Assembly (NCBI GenBank): GCA_943355055.1
Contig: CALREA010000007.1
Span: forward strand, 1 to 39,787
Reading direction: 5' to 3'
Length of the DNA: 39,787 nucleotides
Source of the DNA: Candidatus Peribacteria bacterium
GTDB taxonomy: Bacteria > Patescibacteriota > Gracilibacteria > UBA1369 > UBA12463
The notes under the pieces were generated by a model. The model was not told the DNA's origin and searched no databases. It saw nothing but the letters and a program-made list of their open reading frames with translations. A program made the position numbers and the translations under genes. Positions 31,580 through 38,897 of the stretch are shown one piece after another (position 1 is the stretch's first letter; each line of letters begins with the position of its first letter).

Positions 31580-32782
31580 ATGGACACACAACACAAGGTC
31601 GATACACAGCTTCTTTTGTACACGGGAATTTTGCTGGTAATCGGACTGATTATGATTACGAGCATAGGAGTTCCGAAGTCGATTCAGATCTCGGCTCCGG
31701 GAGTATTATATCCGAGTTGTGACAACGCGGCGGTAGACTGTTACCTCTTATTCAAGAGACATTTGGTGCGCATGTTCATAGGTATAGTGGCGATGTTTGT
31801 CGTAGCGAAGATTAGTTTTCGAATATGGGAAAAATTTGCAGTATATATTTTTGGATTTGCGATTTTCGCGCTGATTACCGTATTGATCTTAGGGACGGAA
31901 AATAATACCTTTGCGAAAAGTTGGTTAACGCTTTTTAATACATCCATTCAGCCAACCGAATTCGCGAAGATCGCACTGATATTGTATCTATCGGTATGGT
32001 TCGAGCGCAGACACACCGAAACGACAACATTTCACTATGGTTTTTTGCCGTTTTGTTTTATCACGTTCGGCATGTTGGCGCCGATTTTGTTGCAGCCGGA
32101 TCTGGGGAGCGCGTTTGTCATTACGGCGACCGCCGTAGCGATATACTTTGCCGCCGGAGCGCGTATTCGACATCTGGCTATTGGATTTCTCGCGGTATTT
32201 ATCGTCTCGCTCTTTGTTATTATGTCGGTCACACACGTGCGTCAGCGATTTACGGCCTTTCTCAAGCCCGCCGCTGAGTGTCGAGAGGACTACTGTTGGC
32301 AGACCGAGCAGGCGGCCATCGCCGTGGGTAGCGGAGGATTCTTCGGGAAGGGACTAGCGCAGGGCGTCCAAAAGTCCTACTGGCTCCCCGAAGCATCCGA
32401 GGACTTTATCTTCGCGGCCAGCGCCGAGGAGTTGGGTTTCGTAAGAACTTCTATCATCGTGCTATTATATGCGCTCATCGCCTACCGCGGATTCGCAATC
32501 GCGCAAGGCGCGCCAAATGGCTTCGCGCAGCTTACTGCCGTTGGCATCACCTCCTGGATCACCATGCAGGCATTCATTAATATTGGCGTGAACACCGGCC
32601 TGTTTCCTACGACAGGAATCACGCTTCCATTTATCAGCTATGGCGGATCGTCGCTTATTGCTAGCTTAATCGGGATAGGCATATTACTAAATATATCCAC
32701 TTACTCATCCGGATCACATGCGGGTAATTTTCACAGGAGGCGGTACAGCGGGGCACGTCCTGCCCAATATCGCCGTCATTAA
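31580..32782 (+). CDS. ftsW: FtsW/RodA family peptidoglycan glycosyltransferase
   Basis: About 400 residues from ATG 31580 (MDTQHKVDTQLLLYTGILLV). A SEDS polytopic membrane protein that polymerises lipid II. Family segments: SIQPTEFAKIALIL, LLQPDLGSAFVI, AEELGFVRTSIIVLLY, and NIGVNTGLFPTTGITLPFISYGGSSL. An extracytoplasmic loop with Cys pairs (YPSCDNAAVDC; AECREDYCW) is unusual. Its 3' end overlaps murG by 65 nt in another frame. Adjacent murG supports the divisome FtsW rather than RodA. Confidence 0.9.
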   Translation: MDTQHKVDTQLLLYTGILLVIGLIMITSIGVPKSIQISAPGVLYPSCDNAAVDCYLLFKRHLVRMFIGIVAMFVVAKISFRIWEKFAVYIFGFAIFALITVLILGTENNTFAKSWLTLFNTSIQPTEFAKIALILYLSVWFERRHTETTTFHYGFLPFCFITFGMLAPILLQPDLGSAFVITATAVAIYFAAGARIRHLAIGFLAVFIVSLFVIMSVTHVRQRFTAFLKPAAECREDYCWQTEQAAIAVGSGGFFGKGLAQGVQKSYWLPEASEDFIFAASAEELGFVRTSIIVLLYALIAYRGFAIAQGAPNGFAQLTAVGITSWITMQAFINIGVNTGLFPTTGITLPFISYGGSSLIASLIGIGILLNISTYSSGSHAGNFHRRRYSGARPAQYRRH

Positions 32783-33890
32783 CGAGCTTCGGACAATGTT
32801 GTCGGAGGACAAAAAAACAGACCGTCACGGCCTGGATGTGTTGTATATCGGTTCTCATCATGGACCCGAGAAAGAGCTTTGCCGACGATATGGCATAGAC
32901 TTCACCTCAATTGCTACGGGTAAATTACGACGATATTTTTCTGTAGAAAATTTTATCGATCCATTCCGAATCGCGAAAGGATGTGTGGATGCGTGGCGTA
33001 TTCTACGGAAATTCCGTCCTGATATCGTCATGAGCAAAGGTGGATTCGTGAGCTTTCCGGTAGTGCTGGCGGCATGGACGTTGAAAATTCCAATCCTCCT
33101 TCACGAAGCCGATGTTGAGCCGGGACTCGCCAATCGCATGTGCGCCCGATTCGCGAAAGTCATCTGCGTGAGTTGGGCGGAAACGATGAAATATTTTTCT
33201 CGACACTCTACTGTAAAAAAAATTCTCTGGACGGGCATGCCGGTGCGACGCGAAGTGGTGCGTGGGGTGCGCGCGAAAGGACTGCAATTTCTCCATTTCG
33301 ATGACTTGAAACCGATTTTACTGGTGATGGGTGGGAGTTTGGGGGCTACCAGTCTGAATAATCTCATATGGCGCTGTCTGGATAAACTCACCGAAACCTA
33401 CAATGTCATTCATCTGACAGGTAAACTGGGATCGGGAAAAGGATCAACGCCTGCGCTTCGCTCCGGCGCGGACGAATCATTCGTGAAAAACCTCATGCGC
33501 CGTAAGCATAGCTATCGCGCCTTCCCCTACCTTCATGATGAATTATTTGATGTGTATGCCGCCTGCGATATCGTCGTGAGTCGCGCGGGCGCCGGTGCTA
33601 TCGCGGAGTTGTGCGTCCTCGCGAAACCGTGTGTGCTCATTCCGCTTGGTACAGCCCAAAGTCGTGGTGATCAGATCGTAAACGCGAGAATATTAGATGA
33701 GGCGGGCGCCGTAGAGGTTTTGAAACAGGGCGAATTTTCAGACAAGCAGTTCATCTCACTCCTCCACGATATAACAAAAAACGAAAAACGCCGTGACGGA
33801 CTTATCGAACGACTGAAACCATTTGGCGTACGATTCAAAAGAGCCGCCGGACAGGTCGCGGAAGTGATTATGGGGATGAGTCATGGGTGA
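32718..33890 (+). CDS. murG: UDP-GlcNAc:undecaprenyl-PP-MurNAc-pentapeptide GlcNAc transferase MurG
   Basis: 390 residues. Makes lipid II at the inner face of the membrane. GT28 signatures: FTGGGTAGHVLPNIAVI (G loop 1), MSKGGFVSFPVVLAAW, LLHEADVEPGLANR, LVMGGSLGATSLN (G loop 2) and VSRAGAGAIAELCVLAKPCVLIPLGTAQSRGDQIVNA. AGGAGG (32734-32739) lies inside the frame, not upstream; start 32718 is preferred because the N-terminal MRVIFTGGGTAGH begins there. Slightly longer than the usual 355-365. Confidence 0.95.
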   Translation: MRVIFTGGGTAGHVLPNIAVINELRTMLSEDKKTDRHGLDVLYIGSHHGPEKELCRRYGIDFTSIATGKLRRYFSVENFIDPFRIAKGCVDAWRILRKFRPDIVMSKGGFVSFPVVLAAWTLKIPILLHEADVEPGLANRMCARFAKVICVSWAETMKYFSRHSTVKKILWTGMPVRREVVRGVRAKGLQFLHFDDLKPILLVMGGSLGATSLNNLIWRCLDKLTETYNVIHLTGKLGSGKGSTPALRSGADESFVKNLMRRKHSYRAFPYLHDELFDVYAACDIVVSRAGAGAIAELCVLAKPCVLIPLGTAQSRGDQIVNARILDEAGAVEVLKQGEFSDKQFISLLHDITKNEKRRDGLIERLKPFGVRFKRAAGQVAEVIMGMSHG

Positions 33891-33946
33891 ACATCCCGAA
33901 ATCAGCAGCTGCTAATTTTAAAAATTATTGTATAGATATACAATTT

Positions 33947-34006
33947 TCTAAAAATAGGCCTTTTTAAAGCTAAAAATTTCGGTGCCGAAATTTCTGAATA
34001 CATCAG
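33947..34006 (+). repeat. Dispersed palindromic repeat, copy 2
   Basis: Matches 24327-24386 at 50 of 60 positions without gaps and carries the palindrome AAATTTCGGTGCCGAAATTT. It lies between murG and the glycosyltransferase, just upstream of that gene's -10 box. Confidence 0.65.
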
Positions 34007-34041
34007 ATTTTTACATAAAGTCAAACTCAGTGCCATTAGTG

Positions 34042-34047
34042 TATACT
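34042..34047 (+). promoter_or_regulatory. -10 box of glycosyltransferase operon (leaderless type)
   Basis: TATACT 6 nt before ATG 34054. Confidence 0.5.
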
Positions 34048-34053
34048 CTAGCC

Positions 34054-35355
34054 ATGATTATCGACACTCCAGCTCGATTGAAAATCGGCATCAACGGGCG
34101 GTTCCTCCAACATCCATATACGGGCATCGGGCAGTATACGATGCAACTGTTGCGTGAATTTTCGAAAATGAAACATGACAACACCGACGAAGTTCGCCAT
34201 GACGATTCACTTCGCCATGTGGATTTCATTATCGCTGTTCCGAATCAAAAATGTATCGAACAAATGCGCCGCGAAAAAATCGATCTTCCGGTCGCTATTA
34301 TTCCGGAAAAACAGTGGCTTGCGAAAAGTCTCGCCAAGCACTGGTGGGAGCAAATTCAGGTGTCAGATTTTTTTCATGAACAAAAGGTGAATCTGATCTG
34401 GCTTCCTTACGCGTGCACGAAATGGTTTGGCGGCAACGACAAAACCCGTACCAAAACCATCGTTACCGTGCATGACACCATCCCTTGGACGCTTCCGGAG
34501 TACCAACGTGGCCTCCTTTCACGGCTCGCGCACGCAATGAGTCGCCGTTCAGTCGCGCATGCGGATCATATCATTACCGTTTCAAAAGCATCGGCAAACG
34601 ACATCAGTCAAACATGCGACATCGCAAAAGAACATATCGCCGTCATCAAAAACGGCGTGTCAGAAATATTTCATCAACCCGTGTCGCAGAACATCATCGA
34701 TGAGACATTAAAACAATACAACCTCTCTCCGAAACAATTCTTCCTCTATGTCGGCGGATATGACGCAAGAAAAAACGTCCGACGCATGGTAGAATCATAC
34801 AAAAAATATAGCGAAATATACGCGCGACACAAAAAACACACCTATCCCTATCCTCTCGTGCTCGTAGGGGGCAAGTCCCACGAAGACGCTCTCTACGCTG
34901 ATTATGACACCATCACCAGCGTCAAACCGGAGGCCGATATGTTGACAGAAAACAAGAACTCCCGTACCGTATCAATCGTAACGACAGGTTTTCTGGAAGA
35001 TATCAATCTCGCGGCACTGTATCAGTCTAGCCGTGGATTTGTTCATTTCTCTTCTGCGGAGGGTTTTAATATCCCTCTGGCACAAGCCATGATTTCGCAT
35101 CTTCCTCTCCTGATTTCCGACACAACTATTCATCGGGAGATCGCAGGAAACAGCGCTACGTATATTCAGCTCGACGATGATGTAACGATGATGAACGGCT
35201 GGGACAGACTGACAAACGCCGACACTCGCAACGACCACCCGAACAGCAACGACAGCAACGCACATCAATTTTCCTGGGAACGCAGTGCCAAAGATCACCT
35301 CTGTATATTCAACAGCATCGCCGCGCGCACAACACGTAAGTCAATCGCACCATGA
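34054..35355 (+). CDS. GT4-family glycosyltransferase
   Basis: 433 residues from ATG 34054 (MIIDTPARLKIGINGRFLQ), chosen because TATACT ends 6 nt before it. GT-B fold with GINGRFLQHPYTGIGQYTMQLL (acceptor loop), TIVTVHDTIPW, ADHIITVSKASANDI, FFLYVGGYDARKNVRRMVES and the donor-binding SSRGFVHFSSAEGFNIPLAQAM (E-x7-E type). Likely mannosyl/rhamnosyl or similar transfer for an envelope glycan; the sugar is unknown. The C-terminus ends shortly after a low-complexity Asn/Asp stretch. The next gene overlaps in an ATGA junction. Confidence 0.88.
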   Translation: MIIDTPARLKIGINGRFLQHPYTGIGQYTMQLLREFSKMKHDNTDEVRHDDSLRHVDFIIAVPNQKCIEQMRREKIDLPVAIIPEKQWLAKSLAKHWWEQIQVSDFFHEQKVNLIWLPYACTKWFGGNDKTRTKTIVTVHDTIPWTLPEYQRGLLSRLAHAMSRRSVAHADHIITVSKASANDISQTCDIAKEHIAVIKNGVSEIFHQPVSQNIIDETLKQYNLSPKQFFLYVGGYDARKNVRRMVESYKKYSEIYARHKKHTYPYPLVLVGGKSHEDALYADYDTITSVKPEADMLTENKNSRTVSIVTTGFLEDINLAALYQSSRGFVHFSSAEGFNIPLAQAMISHLPLLISDTTIHREIAGNSATYIQLDDDVTMMNGWDRLTNADTRNDHPNSNDSNAHQFSWERSAKDHLCIFNSIAARTTRKSIAP

Positions 35356-35582
35356 CTATTACCCTGACTCCAACATTTCTGTACGTTACGGGACTCAACG
35401 CGCTCTCGATTATTTTTTTCATCATTACCGTAACGAAACTTCGACGATTGTTGAAATTTCTCACGCTCGAAGAAAGTAGCTACACCCTTCTTTTCGGATA
35501 CATTGGAGTTCGGACGTACGTGTATATGTACGCGTTCAGTATTCTCACGTTTGCCGTGCTACTTTGGCTCATCACCCTCTAG
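35352..35582 (+). CDS. Small two-helix membrane protein
   Basis: 76 residues with two predicted membrane segments (FLYVTGLNALSIIFFIITVT and YMYAFSILTFAVLLWLITL) separated by a basic/acidic loop (KLRRLLKFLTLEESSYTLL). Family not recognised. ATGA overlap with the glycosyltransferase gene and a 6-nt gap to the PH-domain gene indicate an operon. Confidence 0.7.
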   Translation: MTITLTPTFLYVTGLNALSIIFFIITVTKLRRLLKFLTLEESSYTLLFGYIGVRTYVYMYAFSILTFAVLLWLITL

Positions 35583-35588
35583 ATCCTT

Positions 35589-36185
35589 ATGGAAAAAGCA
35601 GAACAAATAGATCAGATAGATCAAATCATTGAGTCAAATAAAGATCGCCACTTTCGCGGGCAGGCGCATGAAGAGCATGTTCTCGCCTTCTGTCGCAAGC
35701 ACTCGACATCTTTGTTTTATGAATTTTTTATATTTGGAATAACCGTCGCGCTCATCACGCTCTTCATGGTTAATTTTCGCGCGATTGCCGACATCTTCAC
35801 GCCGGGCCTTCTTCATCTTCTCATGCTCGTGGTTGGAACGATGCTTACCTACTATATTCATCGTTTTTTTCTGGTACTGCTCAGGCACTATCTCACGGTG
35901 ATTATTATCACCGACATACGAATTCTTACGATCACCAGATCGGTGTATTTCGTGAATGAAAAAGAATCGGTCGATCTCACGACGATTCGAGACGTGCACA
36001 AATATCAGAGCGGCCTATTGGAAAATATGTTTAATTATGGAAATTTAAAAATTACCTTGGGAACGAGTGCAACATGTATCGAGATGTCTTCGATTCCAAA
36101 TCCGGAGTTTCACTTGCGACTTATCAACAAGGCGAAGCAGCAGTACATGGAAATGAAACAGGAAAAACCCCTGGAAGATGGCTAA
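35589..36185 (+). CDS. Membrane protein with bacterial PH-like domain
   Basis: 198 residues. Two membrane helices (SLFYEFFIFGITVALITLFM and LLHLLMLVVGTMLTYYI), then a beta-rich domain with HYLTVIIITDIRILTITRSVYFVNEKESVDLTTIRDVHKYQSGLLENMFNYG in outline, given here only as landmarks: TDIRILTI, VDLTTIRDV and MFNYGNLKI. This order fits YdbT/YdbS-type bPH2 proteins ('it..ri......v.l..I..i......G.i...l.yG.l.i'). Function in the envelope is not known. Confidence 0.7.
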   Translation: MEKAEQIDQIDQIIESNKDRHFRGQAHEEHVLAFCRKHSTSLFYEFFIFGITVALITLFMVNFRAIADIFTPGLLHLLMLVVGTMLTYYIHRFFLVLLRHYLTVIIITDIRILTITRSVYFVNEKESVDLTTIRDVHKYQSGLLENMFNYGNLKITLGTSATCIEMSSIPNPEFHLRLINKAKQQYMEMKQEKPLEDG

Positions 36186-36206
36186 GAGATGGAGTAAGAT
36201 CGTGCC

Positions 36207-36629
36207 ATGCTGGAATCCATTTTTCATGTAAAAAAGTCTTGGCTTGCCGTGTACGAGACGTTTCTCGCCCGGGCGGACAAAATCCCGCTTCTTGTCGAAA
36301 TGACGAGAAAACAGCTTCCACATAGCTACGAATCACTGCTGAAGGAGCTGATCGTTGCGCGTGATGCCACCTCGGGATTCTCCCTCCCGTCTCATGAAAA
36401 ATATGCCGCGGAGCACGCATTACATGAGGTACTGGAGCATGTATTGGAAGAGCTTGAAAAGCAAGATGAGATCAAGAATAATCCGATATTCACCACGTAC
36501 GTACAAAACCGCAGCGCATGGGAAATGCGACTCAATAGGGCGATCCTGGAGTATAACCGCGCGCTTCACATGCATCAGGTATGCTGCTTCGGGATAAGCC
36601 CAAGAGGATACACAGATTTTCATTATTAA
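36207..36629 (+). CDS. LemA-like helical protein
   Basis: 140 residues, mostly helical. Segments ARADKIPLLVEMTRKQLPH, ELIVARDATSG, HEVLEHVLEELEKQDEIKNNP and EMRLNRAILEYNRALH follow the LemA layout ('R.dlIPnLVe.vk', 'v..AR', 'L..L.....yPeLk.n', 'I...R..YN..v'). It lacks the N-terminal membrane helix of classic LemA, and its end is truncated relative to the family. The assignment is by pattern only. Confidence 0.5.
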   Translation: MLESIFHVKKSWLAVYETFLARADKIPLLVEMTRKQLPHSYESLLKELIVARDATSGFSLPSHEKYAAEHALHEVLEHVLEELEKQDEIKNNPIFTTYVQNRSAWEMRLNRAILEYNRALHMHQVCCFGISPRGYTDFHY

Positions 36630-36643
36630 GGAGAGAATGCCGT

Positions 36644-37594
36644 ATGCCACCCTCGTTACACAGACCGACCGCGAAAATGCTGCCTCCTCCACCCCCATCG
36701 ATTCATTTTAAAAAGGTGGATTATAGGCTTAACCGAACGTATACAAACGGATTGAGTCCGGTGGGTCATTACGTGCCACCAGTTGAAGACGCTTCAAATC
36801 ATATCGCCGTAAAGTATTTTAATCATAGAGCCTCTCCTACGTTGCCGGGGATGGCGGAAAACGCTTTCAAAATTTGGAAGAATGTACGGTCTCAACTCCT
36901 CGCGGTGGGCTTTCCGGATTATCACGCGTGGAATCCGCGTTATCAGATTACGGAACATGTTTCCGGTGAAGATCTGGAGGACGTATGCGGGCAAAAATGC
37001 GATCTGCTGATTACGGAAATTCGTCATCTTTTATTGAGTATTATTCCGCATGTCGGCGCGATGATAGACGCGGGCGTGGTTCACGGGGATATCAAGGCGG
37101 GGAATATTATCGTGAACGAAGGGCACCTTCCTGCGCCAAACTGGTCCGTGAGGATTATCGATCTCGATTCTATGCGTCACGCGGGTCATGATAGTGATGA
37201 TGTTTTCGGAACACCGTATTTTATGGCTCCCGAAGTCGCGCGCGGCACATACGCTGCTACGAGCGATGTTTTTTCGCTCTCGATGTTGGCCCTCGATCTG
37301 CTCTGTAGTGAGCGATATCCGGAAACGTTGGGGGAGCCGATTCTCTATGGAGCATCTCAGAAAAATCAAAAGGCATTATTCGTCGCGAGGTCATTTGGAT
37401 ATGTTTTTTATCCCGATGCTCGCAAGTATCTGGAGAAGATGCTTATCCCACGAGCGGAAAACTGTCGCCCGGAGTTACGGCAAATATTGGATTTTATATT
37501 TTTGTGCGGAAGTATTGATCCCGCCGCAAGGCCTCAGACAGGCCAAGAAATGACAGAAGTTCTCACCGGTTCTACAGGTCGTTCCGAGGCATAA
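36644..37594 (+). CDS. Variant Ser/Thr protein kinase
   Basis: 316 residues from ATG 36644, supported by AAGGAG (36628-36633) 10 nt upstream. Kinase landmarks: HIAVKYF (K57, ATP-binding), VVHGDIKAGNIIV (HGD instead of HRD; D149, K151, N154), IIDLDSM (DLD in place of DFG; D173) and FGTPYFMAPEVARGTY. The N-terminus is Pro-rich and no clear glycine loop is seen. No membrane or PASTA segment, so it is cytoplasmic, unlike PknB. It ends the glycosyltransferase-PH-LemA-like operon and may regulate envelope functions. Substrates unknown. Confidence 0.8.
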   Translation: MPPSLHRPTAKMLPPPPPSIHFKKVDYRLNRTYTNGLSPVGHYVPPVEDASNHIAVKYFNHRASPTLPGMAENAFKIWKNVRSQLLAVGFPDYHAWNPRYQITEHVSGEDLEDVCGQKCDLLITEIRHLLLSIIPHVGAMIDAGVVHGDIKAGNIIVNEGHLPAPNWSVRIIDLDSMRHAGHDSDDVFGTPYFMAPEVARGTYAATSDVFSLSMLALDLLCSERYPETLGEPILYGASQKNQKALFVARSFGYVFYPDARKYLEKMLIPRAENCRPELRQILDFIFLCGSIDPAARPQTGQEMTEVLTGSTGRSEA

Positions 37595-37614
37595 AATAGA
37601 GGGAAAATTTCCCC

Positions 37615-37643
37615 TTGACGGTGAGTGGACGCTCACCTATACT
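37615..37643 (+). promoter_or_regulatory. lexA promoter with LexA-type operator
   Basis: TTGACG (37615-37620), 17-nt spacer, TATACT (37638-37643). The spacer is filled by a perfect inverted repeat GGTGAG-N6-CTCACC (37620-37637). This is where a self-repressing LexA dimer would block RNA polymerase. Confidence 0.75.
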
Positions 37644-37666
37644 GGGAGTACATTTACTTTTTTCCT

Positions 37667-38287
37667 ATGGATATTCTTACAGAAAGGCAGGAGCAGGTAC
37701 TCGAGATTATTCGAGACTACCAGTTGGAGCACGGCACGTCACCTACGTTGCGTGAGCTGCGCGAGGCACTTGGCGTGAGCTCAGATAATGGCATTCTCAA
37801 GCACCTTACCGGGCTTGAAGAAAAGGGGTTTATCTCACGGCGTGATGGCTCCCGCAGTATCGAAATGCTTGGAAGCGTGAAGCAGCGACTCGATACTCCA
37901 AGCGAAAATCGCTTACCGATTTTGGGATTTGTTCCCGCGGGCGGTCCGGTCATTAGTGAAGAATATATTTCCGATTGGTACACGGTTGGCGAAGATTTAA
38001 TCTACAAATTAAAGGAGTCATTTTTATTACGAGTTACCGGCGACAGCATGATTGATGCCGGTATTCATGAGGGTGATCTCGTGGTGGTCTGCAGCTCGAT
38101 CGAGGCAAAAGCAAACGATATCGTCGTCGCGCTGGTTGATAATGGTAATACCGTGAAGCGCTATATGAAGGGCACAAAGGGCCCATACCTCAAGGCGGAA
38201 AATCCAAAGTATCCTCCGATATATGCGAAACACGGCCTCGAGATTCAAGGCGTCGTGACAGGATTAATACGGTTGTACAAACGGTAA
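37667..38287 (+). CDS. lexA: SOS repressor LexA
   Basis: 206 residues from ATG 37667 (MDILTERQEQVLEIIRDYQ). The winged-helix DNA-binding domain (SPTLRELREALGVSSDNGILKHLTGLEEKGFI) is followed by the S24 self-cleavage domain: cleavage site Ala91-Gly92 in FVPAGGP, catalytic Ser127 in GDSMIDAG and Lys164 in TVKRYMK. Cleaved with RecA filament help after DNA damage, derepressing its regulon. The operator within its own promoter indicates autoregulation. No other copy of that operator was spotted in the window. Confidence 0.95.
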   Translation: MDILTERQEQVLEIIRDYQLEHGTSPTLRELREALGVSSDNGILKHLTGLEEKGFISRRDGSRSIEMLGSVKQRLDTPSENRLPILGFVPAGGPVISEEYISDWYTVGEDLIYKLKESFLLRVTGDSMIDAGIHEGDLVVVCSSIEAKANDIVVALVDNGNTVKRYMKGTKGPYLKAENPKYPPIYAKHGLEIQGVVTGLIRLYKR

Positions 38288-38397
38288 TAGTATTGAAAAG
38301 CGGTTTCGAAAAACAATCTCTAAAAACGACCCCGAAAAATAGAAGCATAGCCCGAGTCTCAATTTCAGAAAAAATTATTTCTTAACTCATTTTCAAT

Positions 38398-38690
38398 ATG
38401 AGCCTGCTCTTCTTTTTGCACTCCTTAAATCAGCCGTCACGCCTCACCTCTCCGCAATTTACTCGCAAAAGTCTGGCCCGACAACTCCTGAGCCTCGTGC
38501 TTGCGCCCGTCATGGAGCCTGTACGTCAGCAGATTCGTCGTAGCGCCGTAGGACGCAGCAGAAGTCCTGACAGCTGTCACTTTCAACTGAGGGCACTATG
38601 AAGTACGTCTACGATCACTATCGTGAGCCCTCGTCATATTTCGCGCGTCATAGCTTTAAACATTGGCTTTTGCATCGCATGAGTCTTTGA
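38398..38690 (+). other. Gap between lexA and tRNA-Thr with two weak small frames
   Basis: 38398-38601 (67 codons, Arg/Ser-rich) and 38598-38690 (30 codons, MKYVYDHYREPSSYFARH onward) overlap at ATGA. Neither resembles a known family and no SD is visible. They may be chance frames; the ATGA overlap is the only argument for them. The stretch otherwise shows only the tRNA promoter. Confidence 0.2.
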
Positions 38691-38698
38691 GCTATAAT
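38670..38698 (+). promoter_or_regulatory. Promoter of tRNA-Thr
   Basis: TTGCAT (38670-38675), 17-nt spacer, TATAAT (38693-38698), about 63 nt before the mature tRNA. Confidence 0.6.
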
Positions 38699-38761
38699 CG
38701 GCTGGCTTTCGTTATTGCATGCTCTTCCGGCGTTATCCGTAAGTGCGATGCGCTCGCAAGT

Positions 38762-38836
38762 GCCGCCCTAGCTCAGTGGTAGAGCATCGGTATCGTAAAC
38801 CGAGGGTCGTGGGTTCAAATCCCATGGGCGGCTCCA
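38762..38836 (+). tRNA. tRNA-Thr (CGT)
   Basis: Acceptor GCCGCCC/GGGCGGC, D arm GCTCAGTGGTAGAGC, anticodon arm TCGGT-ATCGTAA-ACCGA with anticodon CGT, T arm GTGGG-TTCAAAT-CCCAT. The terminal CCA is encoded (38834-38836). Confidence 0.95.
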
Positions 38837-38897
38837 TGAAGAATCAAGTCCTGGCGCGTCATTCCCGGCACGCCGATCTTGGTACTGCGGGCATGCA

